DNA from: Salvelinus alpinus
Lineage: Eukaryota; Chordata; Actinopteri; Salmoniformes; Salmonidae
Direction: 5' to 3'
Length of the DNA stretch: 64,000 bases
Assembly: GCF_045679555.1 (NCBI RefSeq)
Contig: NC_092115.1
Coordinates: forward strand, 33,545,596 to 33,609,595
Shown: positions 25,552-38,712 of the stretch, one piece after another
How the letters are laid out: each line of letters opens with the position of its first letter
Numbering within the stretch: the stretch's first letter is position 1
Notes under the pieces: generated by a model
Told to the model about the DNA's origin: nothing
Databases searched by the model: none
Seen by the model: the letters and a program-made list of their open reading frames with translations, nothing else
Program-made: the position numbers and the translations under genes

Positions 25552-27093
25552 CAGTGTATTTGGAAAGCATTCAGAACCCTTCCCTTTCTCCACATATTGT
25601 TACAGCCATATTCTAAAATTGATTAAATTATTTTTTATTTACACACAATACCACATAATGACAAAGCGAAAAGAGATTTTTAGAAATACCTTATTTACAT
25701 AAGTATTCAGACCTTTTGCTATGAGACTTGAAATTGTGCTCAGGTGCATCCTGTTTCCATTGATAATCATTGAGATATTTCTACAACTTGATTGGAGTCC
25801 ACCTAATTCAATTGATTGAATATGATTTGGAAAGGCGCACACCTGTCAATATATGGTCCCACAGTTGAGTGTCATGTCAGAGCAAAACCAAGCCATGAGG
25901 TCGGAGGAATTGTCCACAAAGCTCAGAGAAAGGATTGTGTCGAGGAACAGATCTGGGGAAGGGTTAGCAGAAAATGTGTACAGCATTGAAGGTTCCCAAG
26001 AACTCAGTGGCCTCCATCACTCTTAAATGGAAGAAGTTTGGAACCACCAATACTCTTCCCAGAGCTGGCCCCCAGGCCAAACTGAGCAATCGGGGGAGAA
26101 GGGCCTTGGTCAGGGAAGTGACCAAGAACCCAATGGTCACTCTGACAGAGTGAGTTCCTTGAGTTCCTCTGTGGAGATGGGAGAACCTTCCAGAAGGACA
26201 ACCATCTCTGCAGCACTCCACCAATCAGGCCTTTATGGTAGAGTGGCCAGACGGAAGCCACTACTCAGTAAAAGGCACATTAGAGCCCACTTGGAGTTTG
26301 CCAAAAGGCACCTAAAGACTCTCAGACCATGAGAAACAAGATCCTCTGGTCTGATGAAACTAAGATTGAAGTCTTTGGCCTGAATGCCAAGCGTCACATC
26401 TGGAGGAAACATGGCACCATCCCTACGGTGAAGCATGGTGGTGGCAGCATCATGCTATAGGGATGTTTTTCAGGGACTGGGAGACTAGTCGGTATTGAAG
26501 GAAAGATGAACGGAGCAAAGTACAGAGAGATTCTTGATAAAAAACCTGCTTCAGAGTGCTCAGGACCTCAGACTGGGGCGAAGGTTCATCTACCAACAGG
26601 ACAACAACCCTAAGCACACAGCCAAGACAACACAGGAATGGTTTCGGGACAAGTCTCTGAATGTCCTTGAGTGGCCCAGCAAGAGCCCGAACTTGAACCC
26701 AATCTAACATTTCTGGAGAGAATTGAAAATAGCTGTGGAGCGACGCTCCCCATCCAACCTGACAGAGCTTGAGAGGATCTGCAGAGAAGAATGGAGAAAC
26801 TCCCCAAATACAAGTGTACCAAGCTTGTAGCATCATACCCAAGAAGACTCAAGGCTGTATTCGCTGCCAAAGGTGCTTCAACAAAGTACTAAGTAAAGTG
26901 TCTGAATACTTATGTAAATGTTTTAATATATTTGCAAAAAATTTAAAAAATGTGTTTTTGCTTTGTCATTATGGGGTATTGTGTGTAGATTGATGAGGGG
27001 GGAAAAAAATGATTTAATCAATGTTATAATAAGGCTGTAAGGTAGCAAAATGTGGAAAAATTCAAGGGGTCTGAATACTTTCCGAATGCACTG
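25552..27093 (+). mobile_element. Tc1-like transposon, family S, near full length (1542 bp)
   Basis: Starts CAGTGTATTTGGAAAGCATT and ends in the imperfect complement (ACTTTCCGAATGCACTG). TA duplications lie at 25550-25551 and 27094-27095. The terminal regions carry the CATAATGACAAAGCG and TTGTCATTATGGGG blocks seen in the family S copies at 48226 and 62592. The body encodes a disabled transposase on the plus strand. Confidence 0.92.
25874..26892 (+). pseudogene. Tc1 transposase, family S (multiply disabled)
   Basis: Starts at an ATG (25874) and ends at the stop at 26890-26892. The helix-turn-helix region is broken by frameshifts. The first catalytic Asp survives in [13 protein letters not shown] (near 26348) and the second in [16 protein letters not shown] (near 26600). 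A stop interrupts GGGSIML-GCFS at 26458. An extra A in GATAAAAAACC (near 26537) shifts the frame. The codon for the catalytic Glu in the LNPIEHLW-type motif is TAA (26705-26707). Confidence 0.88.
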
Positions 27094-27095
27094 TA

Positions 27096-27241
27096 TATAT
27101 GCAAAGTAGCAGACACTTTTATCCAAAGCAACTTAGAGTCATGTGTGCATACATTTTACGTGTGGGGGTTCCCGGCAATCAAACCCACTATCCTGGTGTT
27201 GCAAGTGCCATGCTCTACCAACTGAACTACAGAGGAGCTCA
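27096..27241 (-). repeat. tRNA-Ala-like SINE
   Basis: On the minus strand it begins CTCTGTAGTTCAGTTGGTAG then GTGGGTTTGATTGCCGGG, a tRNA-like head with A and B boxes. It ends with CTTTGGATAAAAGTGTCTGC. Another copy is at 62480-62589 on the plus strand. Its 3' tail directly abuts the TA at the right end of the family S Tc1. Confidence 0.75.
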
Positions 27242-27514
27242 TAACAATGTAGATATTGGATTACATACTGCATGTGCCCTTGGCAGCAACTCCCAATAGC
27301 ATTGCCATTGTGTGTGTTGTAGTTGTGTAACCTAACCAATAGTAAGTTCTGATTATTATGTAGTTTTTGACAACTGACTAAATGATTTATGGAATATTTG
27401 TTTGAGAAATTCTGATGTAAAAACATTTACACTGTGACCAAGATGAGCATTATTTTACTTTAAAATGTTTTGTCATTGATGACAGCTACTCTGGTACATG
27501 TGATACATATAGCG

Positions 27515-27884
27515 GGGTTCAAAAGTATTGACACCCTTGATAAAGATTACTGTACAAAACAAATAAATGAAATACTGAGCTATATTGTATGCTCCAAAAA
27601 AATTGGTAAATTGTATCATTTTATACTAATACAGCTGCTCAGAGAAAGATATTTTGTTTAACAAGTAATACTTTTTTGCTCTCAAATATGTATGGTTCAA
27701 AATTATTGATACCCCTCCTGAAAACCTTTTCAATACTTCACCTTGCGTTGTTAATGGCACTGAGCCTTTTTCTAAAATGTTTTATTAGTTGGAGAACACA
27801 TTGGGAGGGATATTAGACCATTCCTCCATACATCACCCTTCCAGATCCTTGATATCCTTCAGTCTGCGCTTCAAACTGTCTGAA
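27515..27884 (-). mobile_element. Tc1-like remnant
   Basis: The left end resembles an inverted repeat (GGGGTTCAAAAGTATTGACAC). GGAGAACACATTGGGAGGGAT and CCTCCATACATCACCCTTCC correspond, on the minus strand, to the C-terminal part of a Tc1 transposase. It is cut off at 27885, where LINE B sequence begins. The segment resembles 16575-16670. Confidence 0.65.
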
Positions 27885-29005
27885 TCGCCATGTCCCCAGT
27901 CAGCCCAACCACTCACTGGACCCATATGTTCACTTGGCTACACATGCCTCTCTCTAATATCAATATGCCTCGTCCATTACTGTCCTGGTTAGTGATTACT
28001 GTCTTATTTCACTGTAGAGCCTCTAGCCCTGCTCAATATGCCTTAACCAACCATGTTGTTCCACCTCCTACATATGCGATGACATCACCTGGTTTAAACG
28101 TCTCTAGAGATTATATCTCTCTCATCATTACTCAATGCCTAGGTTTACCTCCAATGTACTCACATCCTACCTTACCTTTGTCTGTACACTATGCCTTGAA
28201 TCTATGCTATCGAGCCCAGAAAACTGCTCCTTTTACTCTCTGTTCCGAACGTGCTAGACGGCCGGTTCGTATAGCATTTAGCCGTACCCTTATCCTACTT
28301 CTCCTCTGTTCCTCTGGTGATGTAAAGGTTAATCCAGGTCCTGCAGTGCCTAGCCCCACACCCACTCCCCAGGTGCTCTCATTTGTTGACTTCTGTAATC
28401 GTAAAAGCCTTGGTTTCATGCATGTTAACATTAGAAGCCTACTCCCTAAGTTTGTTTTACTCACTGCTTTAGCACACTCTGCCAACCCGGATGTCTTAGC
28501 TGTGTCTGAATCCTGGCTTAGGAAAACCACCAAAAACCCTGAAATCTCCATCGCTAACTACAACATTTTCCGCCAAGATAGAACTGCCAAAGGGGGCGGT
28601 GTTGCAATCTACTGCAAAGATAGCCTGTGGAGTTCTGTATTACTATCCAAGTCTGTACCCAAACAATTCAAGGTTTTACTTCAAAAAATTCACCTTTCCA
28701 GAAACAAGTCTCTCACTGTTGCCGCTTGCTATAGACCTCCCTCTGCCCCCAGCTGTGCCCTCGATACCATATGTGAATTGATTGCCCCCCATCTATCTTC
28801 TGAGCTCGTGCTACTAGGTGACCTAAACTGGGACATGCTTAACACCCCGGCCATCCTACAATCTAAACTTCATGCCCTCAATCTCACACAAATTATCAAT
28901 GAACCTACCAGGTACAACTCCAAATCCGTAAACACGGGCACCCTCATAGATGTCATCCTAACTATCTCGCCCTCCAAATACACCTCTGCTGTTTTCAATC
29001 AAGAT
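27885..29005 (+). mobile_element. LINE B 5' region and endonuclease domain
   Basis: A long open frame (27890 onward) encodes the 5' part of a LINE ORF with an apurinic/apyrimidinic-type endonuclease, the enzyme that nicks target DNA. Visible motifs are SSGDVKVNPGP, MHVNIRSLLPK (near 28420), VSESWLRKT, RQDRTAKGGGVAIYCKD, LLGDLNWDML (near 28815) and INEPTRYN followed by LIDVILT. It stops abruptly at AVFNQD, where a minisatellite begins, so the catalytic SDH end of the domain and all of the RT are missing. The family appears to be the same as LINE B at 39905-42670, but that is inference because the two copies barely overlap. Confidence 0.85.
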
Positions 29006-29299
29006 CTACTGGGTCTACTGTATATACAGCTACTGGGTCAACTGTATATACAGCTACTGGGTCAACTGTATATACAGCTACTGGGTCTACTGTGTATACA
29101 GCTACTGGGTATACTGTGTATACAGCTACTGGGTCTACTGTATATACAGTTACTGGGTCTACTGTGTATACAGCTACTGTGTATACAGCTACTGGGTCAA
29201 CTGTATATACAGCTACTGGGTCTACTGTGTATACAGCTACTGGGTCAACTGTATATACAGCTACTGGGTCTACTGTATATACAGCTACTGGGTCTACAG
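29006..29299 (+). repeat. 24-bp minisatellite with a palindromic core
   Basis: About twelve copies of a 24-bp unit, CTACTGGGTC plus T/A plus ACTGTATATACAG, with one unit shortened to 15 bp near 29167. Each unit contains CTGTATATACAG, a perfect 12-bp palindrome (sometimes CTGTGTATACAG). Because the unit is a multiple of three, open frames run through it. The LINE B frame continues as repeats of LLGLLYIQ. These frames are not genes. Confidence 0.95.
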
Positions 29300-29962
29300 C
29301 TCTATTATATCATCTGGACAAATAGAGGGTTTCTGTTTCAACTCATCATTCAGTTCTCCCTCAGATGAACAGGGGAGGGGTAGCACTAACACAACATAAA
29401 TCAATAAGGAACCATATTATTGCATTTCTGTAGCGCTATGATTATCCTAAATCCAGGTAATAATATGCAGTCTTCATCGAGAAATGATATAAAATCATTT
29501 TAGGCCCCAAATTGTAAGCTAAGCTTTTTCAATTGAATTTCCTTTTCCATCACCCATCTCATCGCTGTCTCCATTTCCGGACCATCTGATGGTACTAAAA
29601 GTATCATCTGGTGAGATCTCAGCTTTATTTGACTTAAATGGGTGCTTATATTTGGCCTATTATAATAAATTAGATTTAGGACACCTCAAGTCATGAGCTT
29701 ACTGACTTGGGGTGAGAGTTCTTTTCATTCACACCGGATCAAAATAAACTCCGAAAGAAGAACTTAGTCCATCATTTTTAAAAAGGAACAAAGTAGTACC
29801 CGTGTTATTGGTAGGCGGTATGGGCAAATGGAATGTGACGGAATATCAATACAAGCAAGATTGAAATACAATGCGTCAGAGTAACAGTGGAGAGAGATTT
29901 TTAACTCGCAGACATTCTGCTATATCTCATTGTATTTTTTGGCGTATTTTGTAAAGTTGGTC

Positions 29963-29963
<1 letters not shown>
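29300..29963. other. No feature recognised
   Basis: Unique-looking intronic sequence with no recognisable frame. Confidence 0.4.

Positions 29964-29964
<1 letters not shown>

Positions 29965-30000
<36 letters not shown>
29965..30000. repeat. (GT)n-(AT)n microsatellite
   Basis: A simple GT run passes into ATATAT. The Tc1 at 30002 is inserted at the TA that ends it. Confidence 0.9.

Positions 30001-31618
<1,618 letters not shown>

Positions 31619-31685
<67 letters not shown>
31619..31685. repeat. (TA)n microsatellite
   Basis: About 65 bp of TA dinucleotides immediately right of the Tc1 end. An open frame of alternating Tyr-Ile through it is an artefact. Confidence 0.95.
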
Positions 31686-31690
<5 letters not shown>

Positions 31691-31920
31691 AGATCAGTCC
31701 TTTCGGGAGCCCAGTTAAATTATTTCTAAATCCCATCATTGGATGGTTCGGTAGTTGGGTTTCCAAAGGAACTTCATAGGTCAGCTATGTTGTAAATAAA
31801 GAAAAAAGGAGTGGTAATGTGCATCTTTCAATTCTTGGAATGTTCTCAAACCATTACTGTCCATGATATCGGCAAGGGCACGGATTCCACATTTGGACCA
31901 TTGCGGGGATGCAAAAGGTT

Positions 31921-32490
31921 ACTGCACCTGTACATAGCCCCTCTATAATTTAGCCCAAACAACTACCTCTTCCCCTACTGTATTTATTTATTTATTTTGC
32001 TCCTTTACACCCCATTATTTATATTTCTACTTTGCACATTCTTCCACTGCAAATCTACCATTCCAGTGTTTTACTTGCTATATTGGTTTACTTACTGTCA
32101 CGTCCTGACCATAGAGAGCCCTTATTTTCTATGGTAGAGTAGGTCAGGGCATGACTGGGGGTTATTCTAGTTTATTATTTCTATGTGGGGTTCTAGTTTT
32201 GTTTTTCTATGTTGGTGATTGGTATGATTCCCAATTAGAGACAGCTGGTAATCGTTGTCTCTAATTGGGGATCATATTTAAGTAGCATTTTTTCCACCTG
32301 TGTTTTATGGGATATTGTTTTGAGTTAGTGCACGTTGCACCTCTGTAGTCACGGTTAGTTTATTGTTTAATTGTTTTTGTCTTTGCTAAGTTTCACTTTA
32401 TCATTAAATTATGTGGAACTCAACATCCGCTGCGCCTCGGTCCGATATTTATTCCAGCGAACGTGACACTTACACTTTATATTGGGCCCA
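31921..32490 (+). mobile_element. LINE B 3' UTR fragment containing a solo LTR
   Basis: GCACCTGTACATAGCCCC, TTTAGCCCAAACAACTACC and CCATTCCAGTGTTTTACTTG read as a LINE B 3' UTR of the type seen on the minus strand near 40100-40280. It is interrupted at 32096 by a solo LTR. It may be the far end of the copy at 27885-29005, with the middle lost, but that cannot be shown from this sequence alone. Confidence 0.6.
32096..32468 (+). mobile_element. Solo LTR (TGTCACG...CGTGACA), 373 bp
   Basis: Starts TGTCACGTCCTGACC and ends AACGTGACA. The direct repeats CTTAC at 32091-32095 and 32469-32473 are the target duplication. A TATA-like CATATTTAAG lies near 32271. Just upstream are inverted CCAAT-type arms, CCCAATTAGAGACA at 32230 and TGTCTCTAATTGGG at 32256. 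A related copy is at 47849-48217. No internal region remains, so it arose by LTR-LTR recombination. Confidence 0.9.
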
Positions 32491-34303
32491 AACAGTGTTT
32501 CTGGCAGTACTGTAACAGCAAGTTGAAGTGGCTTGCTTTCTCCTTATTCCTTTTCAAATCCTCAATATGACCCTGCAAAAAGTACTGTAGGCTACATTCC
32601 GAAAAGGGCTCATTCGTTCTCTCACTTTATGTACCATTCCCCTCGCCCTCTCAGGTAGAATTAGAACATTTTCTAAGGTAGTCGCAACCTTAAATTTGAT
32701 CCGGTGAAATGGTTTTATTGTCATTAATTTTATTAAAATGTTTCAGTGATTCAACTGCACTTTTCCCCAGGCAAGGCCCTCCTTATTGGATTGCTTTGTA
32801 GTGTTCTTTTGACAAAAATGCCATCAAATGCACCTGCAAGAGCTTTAGCGATTAGGACTGGCTTAGGACTGGCTTACATTAATACTGGTACCAATCCAAT
32901 ACATTTCAAGTAGTGCTGCAAAATGTAGCAGAGAAAGATTTTAGTCAAATAGTCTTGAAGCTATTTGATTGTAGAGCAACAAACACATGCTTTGAAGGTT
33001 TATTAGAACATTATTTCGCTCATAGCATGTATTCTCCTATCGTGAGTGCTTGACAGCAATGGATGGGAATATGAATTCTCTCTTTGTTTGAGAGTAACCT
33101 GGTCTATAACCTTGTCCGTTATTTGTTGAATCCCTCTAAGCCATTTTTATGCTAATGGTCAAAAGTAAATTTGGGATTTGACTCAGTAAGTATACCAATT
33201 ATACAGTGTGTAGTTTTCATGAGATTTGCAAGAATGAGTAGACACTTTATATTTACAGTAATTTACCACCAAACTATCTAGCAAATCATAAGAGAAGGCA
33301 GCAAGTGGTATGCTTATCCTAATGTTTGCAAAGTTGGGTTCCTTTTCTCACACTGAAATATTTAATATCAATTGTAAAACTCATCCCTTTCACAGATTAT
33401 GGCAAGAGATGTGCAAACTCATCCATGTAATGTTTGACCATTGACAAGTGAGTTCAAGTGCCGTTCATGTGAACCAACTGCTTGTGGTCATTCAGAAGGA
33501 ATTTTGTGTCTTGAAAGTGTTAACATTGTGCTCTCTGTGGACCTTGAAAGGGTAACTTGGCACATGGCTTGGCACATCACTGTGGGCTTATATGATGAAG
33601 CTGGGACTATGATTTGGTATTCTGGTGACATTTAACTGAAGTCCTTCATTGGTTGTGAAGTAGTCACAACTGTCATTTCAATTGCTTGTTCCTTTTTTGT
33701 ATGAAATGGAAACATCTTTATTTCCATGTTTGTTGCCAAGCAACACTCTATGCCTTTGAAAAGCAAATAATGGGTAATTGCTATTGTAATGCTTGATTGA
33801 AAACACTTGCCAGGGGAAAAAAACGGGTTAGGGTAGTTCCCACTTAAGCACATCTTTGTGAATGCACATTTCATTGGGGCTGGTGGTTGAATGCACCTGT
33901 GCAATTACACATTCATTCTCAGTCACCATATCTGATCATGAATGATTGTGTTGAAGCACAAAACACCAGTCAAACAAACAATATCAAACACACACCAGAA
34001 ATCAGGTATTGCTGTGTTTTTATGGAGTGAGAGAAGCAGCACACTGTACTACATCATGCACCCCCGTGAAGAAAAGCATTTGTCTGGATGTCAGAAGAAG
34101 TACGTACTGTACTGATGCAGCAGTGAGCTGAGTGCTACATTACATCCATCCCCACCCAACAAACCTTAGCCATTAACCCTCTATGGGGGTAACAGCTCTG
34201 TTGATAACCTGCTGTATTGCAAACACACTGATTATGCTCAGAACTGTGCATAACACATGGGAGTCAGTCATGATGAATTATGACACGATTTACTTAATTT
34301 CAA
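32491..34303. other. No feature recognised
   Basis: About 1.8 kb of apparently unique intronic DNA. The short frames at 33441-33635, 33632-33904 and 34183-34434 carry no domain. Confidence 0.4.
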
Positions 34304-34560
34304 ATCAAATTGTATTAGTCACATGCGCGGAATACAACAGTGAAATGCTTACTTACGAGCCCCTAACCAACAATGCAGTTAAAAAAATACAGATAATAAA
34401 ACTAACAAGTAATTTAAGAGCAGCAGTAAAATAACAATGGCGAGACTATATACAGGGGGGTACCGAGTCAATATGCGGGGGCACCGGTTAGTTGAGGTAA
34501 TATGTACATGTAGGTAGAGTTATTAAAGTGACTATGCATAGATGATAACAACAGAGAGTA

Positions 34561-36042
34561 CAGTGGGGCAAAAAAGTATTTAGTCAGCCACCAATTGTGC
34601 AAGTTCTCCCACTTAAAAATATGAGAGAGGCCTGTAATTTTCATCATAGGTACACTTCAACTATGACAGACAAAATGAGAAAAATAAATCCAGAAAATCA
34701 CATTGTAGGATTTTTTATGAATTTATTTGCAAATTATGGTGGAAAATAAGTATTTGGTCACCTACAAACAAGCAAGATTTCTGGCTCTCACAGGCCTATA
34801 ACTTCTTCTTTAAGAGGCTCCTCTGTCCTCCACTTGTTACCTGTATTAATGGCACCTGTTTGAACTTGTTATCAGTATAAAAGACACCTGTCCACAACCT
34901 CAAACAGTCACACTCCAAACTCCACTATGGCCAAGACCAAAGAGCTGTCAAAGGACACCAGAAACAAAATTGTAGACCTGCACCAGGCTGGGAAGACTGA
35001 ATCTGCAATAGGTAAGCAGCTTGGTTTGAAGAAATCAACTGTGGGAGCAATTATTAGGAAATGGAAGACATACAAGACCACTGATAATCTCCCTCGATCT
35101 GGGGCTCCACGCAAGATCTCACCCCGTGGGGTCAAAATGATCACAGGAACGGTGAGCAAAAATCCCAGAACCACACAGGGGGACCTAGTGAATGACCTGC
35201 AGAGAGCTGGGACCAAAGTAACAAAGCCTACCATCAGTAACACACTACGCCGCCAGGGACTCAAATCCTGCAGTGCCATACGTGTCACCCTGCTTAAGCC
35301 AGTACATGTCCAGGCCCGTCTGAAGTTTGCTAGAGAGCATTTGGATGATCCAGAAGAAGATTGGGAGAATGTCATATGGTCAGATGAAACCAAAATAGAA
35401 CTTTTTGGTAAAAACTCAACTCGTCGTGTTTGGAGGACAAAGAATGCTGAGTTGCATCCAAAGAACACCATACCTACTGTGAAGCATGGGGGTGGAAACA
35501 TCATGCTTTGGGGCTGTTTTTCTGCAAAGGGACCAATACGACTGATCCTTGTAAAGGAAAGAATGAATGGGCCATGTATCGTGAGATTTTGAGTGAAAAC
35601 CTCCTTCCATCAGCAAGGGCATTGAAGATGAAACGTGGCTGGGTCTTTCAGCATGACAATGATCCCAAACACACCGCCCGGGCAACGAAGGAGTGGCTTC
35701 GTAAGAAGCATTTCAAGGTCCTGGAGTGGCCTAGCCAGTCTCCAGATCTCAACCCCATAGAAAATCTTTGGAGGGAGTTGAAAGTCCGTGTTGCCCAGCA
35801 ACAGCCCCAAAACATCACTGCTCTAGAGGAGATCTGCATGGAGGAATGGGCCAAAATACCAGCAACAGTGTGTGAAATAAATTCATAAAAAATCCTAAAA
35901 TGTGATTTTCTGGATTTTCTTTTCTAATTTTGTCTGTCATAGTTGAAGTGTACCTATGATGAAAATTACAGGCCTCTCTCATCTTTTTAAGTGGGAGAAC
36001 TTGCACAATTAGTGGCTGACTAAATACTTTTTTGCCCCACTG
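34561..36042 (+). mobile_element. Tc1-like transposon, family V (1482 bp)
   Basis: Starts CAGTGGGGCAAAAAAGTATT and ends with the complement (AATACTTTTTTGCCCCACTG). TA lies at 34559-34560 and 36043-36044. It is inserted in the 3' UTR of the minus-strand LINE A. It is related to family T (a similar TCATAGGTACACTTCAACT block inside the termini) but clearly distinct at the ends. Confidence 0.95.
34927..35888 (+). pseudogene. Tc1 transposase, family V (frameshift and C-terminal deletion)
   Basis: ATG at 34927. The helix-turn-helix includes [18 protein letters not shown]. The first catalytic Asp is in [12 protein letters not shown]. The frame breaks at about 35555-35575, near GAATGGGCCATG, one base short. 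The second part (35508-35888) holds [11 protein letters not shown] and [11 protein letters not shown]. The C-terminus is cut after PATVCE, because a deletion joins the coding sequence to the terminal region at AAATAAATTC near 35877. Confidence 0.9.
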
Positions 36043-36406
36043 TAGCTGCGGTGTAAAAGAGAGGGGAATGCAAATAGTCTGGGTAGCCATTTGATTAGGT
36101 GTTCAGGAGTCTTCTGACTTGTGTGTAGAAGCTGTTAAGAACCCTTTTGGACCTAGACTTGTTGCTCTGGTACCGCTTGCCGTACAATTTTTAGGGCCTT
36201 CCTCTGACACCGCCTGGTATAGAGGTCCTGGATGGCAGGAAGCTTGGCCCTAGTGATGTACTGGGCCATCCGTACTACCCTCTTTAGTGCCTTGCGGTCG
36301 GAGGCTGAGCAGCTGCCATACCAGGCGGTGATGCAACCATTCAGGATGCTCTAGATGGTGCAGCTGTATAACCTTTTGAGGATCTGAGGACCCATGCCAA
36401 GTCATT

Positions 36407-37180
36407 TCAGTCTTCTGAGGGGAAAAGGTTTTGTCGTGCCCTCTTCACGACTGTATTGGTGTGCTTGGACCATGTTAGTTTGTTGGTGATGTGGACACCA
36501 AGGAACTTGAAGCTCTCAACCCGCTCCACTGCAGCCCCGTCGATGAGAATGGGGGCGTGCTCGGTCCTCTTTTTCCTGTAGTCCATGATCATCTCCTTTG
36601 TCTTGATCATGTTGAGGGAGAGGTTGTTGTTCTGGCACCACCCGGCCAGGTCTCTGACCTCCTCCCTACAGGCTGTCTCGTCATTGTCGGTGATCAGGCC
36701 TACCACTGTTGTGTCATCGGCAAATTTTATGATGGTGTTGGAGTCGTGCCTGGCTGTGCAGTCATGAGTGAACAGGGAGTACAGGAGGGGACTGAGCACG
36801 CAACCCTGAGGGGCCCCTGTGTTGAGGATCAGCGTGGCAGATGTGTTGTTACCTACCCTTAACACCTGAGGGCGGCTCATCAGGAAGTCCAGGATCCAGT
36901 TGCAGAGGGAGGTGTTTAGTCCCAGGGTCCTTAGCTTATTGATGAGCTTTGAGGTCACTATGGTGTTGAACGCTGAACTGTAGTCAATGAATAGCATTCT
37001 CACATAGGTGTTCCTTTTTGTCCAGGTGGGAAAGGGCAGTAGAGATTGCAAAAAGGGCAATAGAGACGCCCCAGCATCATCTGTGGATCTGTTGGGGCGG
37101 TATGCACATTGGAGTGGGTCTAGGGTTTCTGGGATAATGTTGTTGATGTGAACTATGACCAGCCTTTTGAAGCACTCCAT
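36407..37180 (-). pseudogene. LINE A reverse transcriptase domain
   Basis: An open 257-codon frame on the minus strand with the RT palm motifs: [26 protein letters not shown] and the intact catalytic FADDTTVVG, followed by the thumb region ([11 protein letters not shown]). A local oddity near 37020-37080 ([12 protein letters not shown] in place of an ALHTALSH-like helix in other copies) points to a small duplication. Downstream coding continues in other frames to about 36130, so the protein is not complete. Confidence 0.85.
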
Positions 37181-38712
37181 GGCTACAGATGTGAGTGCTA
37201 CGGGTCGGTAGTCATTCAGGCAGGTACCTTAGTGTTCTTGGTCTGCTTAAAACATGTTGGTATTACAGACTCGGACAGGGAGAGGTTGAAAATGTCAGTG
37301 AAGACACTTGCCAGTTGGTCGGTGCATGCTCGCAGTACACGTCCTGGTAATCCGTCTGGCCCTGCGGCCTTGTGAATTTTGACCTGTTTAAAAGGTCTTG
37401 TTCATATCGGCTGCGGAGAGCGTGATCACACAGTCTTCCAGAACAGCTGGTGCTCTCATGCATGTTTAAGTGTTATTTGTCTCGAAGCGAGCATAGAAGT
37501 AGTTTAGCTCGTATGGTAGGCTCGTGTCACTGGGCAGCTCTCGCCTGTGCTTCCCTTTGTAGTCTGTAATGGTTTGCAAGCCCTGCCACATCCGACGAGC
37601 GTCAGAGCAGGTGTAGTACGATTCAATCTTAGCCCCGTATTGAAGATTTGCCTGTTTGATGGTTTGTCAGAGGACATAGCGGGATTTCTTATTAGCTTCC
37701 GGGTCCCACTCCTTGAAAGCGGCAGCTCTAGCCTTTAGCTCAGTGCGGATGTTGCCTGTAATCCATGGCTTCTGGTTGGGGTATGTACGTACGGTCACTG
37801 TGGGGACGAGGTCATCGATGTACTTATTGATGAGGCCAATGACAGATGTGGTGTACTCCTCAATGCCATCGGATGAATCCCGGAATATATTCAAGTCTGT
37901 GCTATCAAAACAGTCCTGTAGCTTAGCATCTGCTTCATTTGACCACTTTTTTATTGATCTAGTCACTGGTGCTTCCTGCTTTAATTTTTACTTGTAAGCA
38001 GGAATCAGGAGGATAGAATTATGATCAGATTTTCCAAATGGAGGGTGAGGGAGAGCTTTGTATGCGTCTCTGTATGTGGAGTAAAGGGGGTCCAGAGTTT
38101 TTTTTTACTCTGGTTGCACATTTAACATGCTGATATTTACAAAAATACATAGTCTGCCGCTCCTTGTCTTACCAGACGCCGCTGTTCTGTCCTGCCGGTG
38201 CAGCATATAACCAGCCAGCTGTATGTTGATAGTGTCGTCGTTCAGCCACGTCTCTAAGAAGCATAAGATATTACAGTTTTGAATGTCCCGTTGGTAGTTT
38301 AATCTTCCGCGTAGGTCATCTACTTTATTGTCCAAAGATTGCACGTTTGCTAGAAGAATGGAAGGAAGTTCGGGTTTATTCGATCTCCTACGAATTCTCA
38401 GAAGGCAGCCTTTTTCTCCGCCTCCTCTTCACGCAAATCACGGGGATCTGGGCCTGTACCCGAGAAAGCAGTATATTGTTCGCGTCGGCCTCGTCACACT
38501 CGTTAAAGGAAAAAAAGGATTCTGCCAGTCCGTGGTGAGTAATCGCAGTCCTGATGTCCAGAAGTTATTTTCAGTCATAAGAGACGGTAGCGGCAACATT
38601 ATGTACAAAATAAGTAAAGAAATAAGTTACAAACAACACAAATAAACGAACAAAAAACACAATCGGTTGGGGGCACGTAAAACGTCTGCCTTCTCCGGCG
38701 CCATCTTACATT

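Larger units (their letters stand above)
34304..38712 (-). mobile_element. LINE A, near full length, with internal deletion and a Tc1 insertion
   Basis: Minus strand, about 2.9 kb without the Tc1 at 34561-36042. The 5' end, near 38710, carries AAGATGGCGCC (38697-38707). Next come an endonuclease N-terminal fragment (38105-38344, FLETWLNDDT then HRQDRTAASGK), a linker (37667-37966, PNQKPWITGNIR) and the RT. The 3' UTR follows and ends near 34304 in the ATTTGATTTG-type terminus. Most of the endonuclease core is missing. A candidate target duplication, ATTTACTT, occurs at 34288-34295 and near 38721-38728, but it leaves a few unexplained bases at each end. Confidence 0.85.

Noticed and set aside
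29092..29325. Threonine/valine/tyrosine repeat proteins in all frames
   Set aside because: They are translations of the 24-bp minisatellite, open only because the unit length is a multiple of three.
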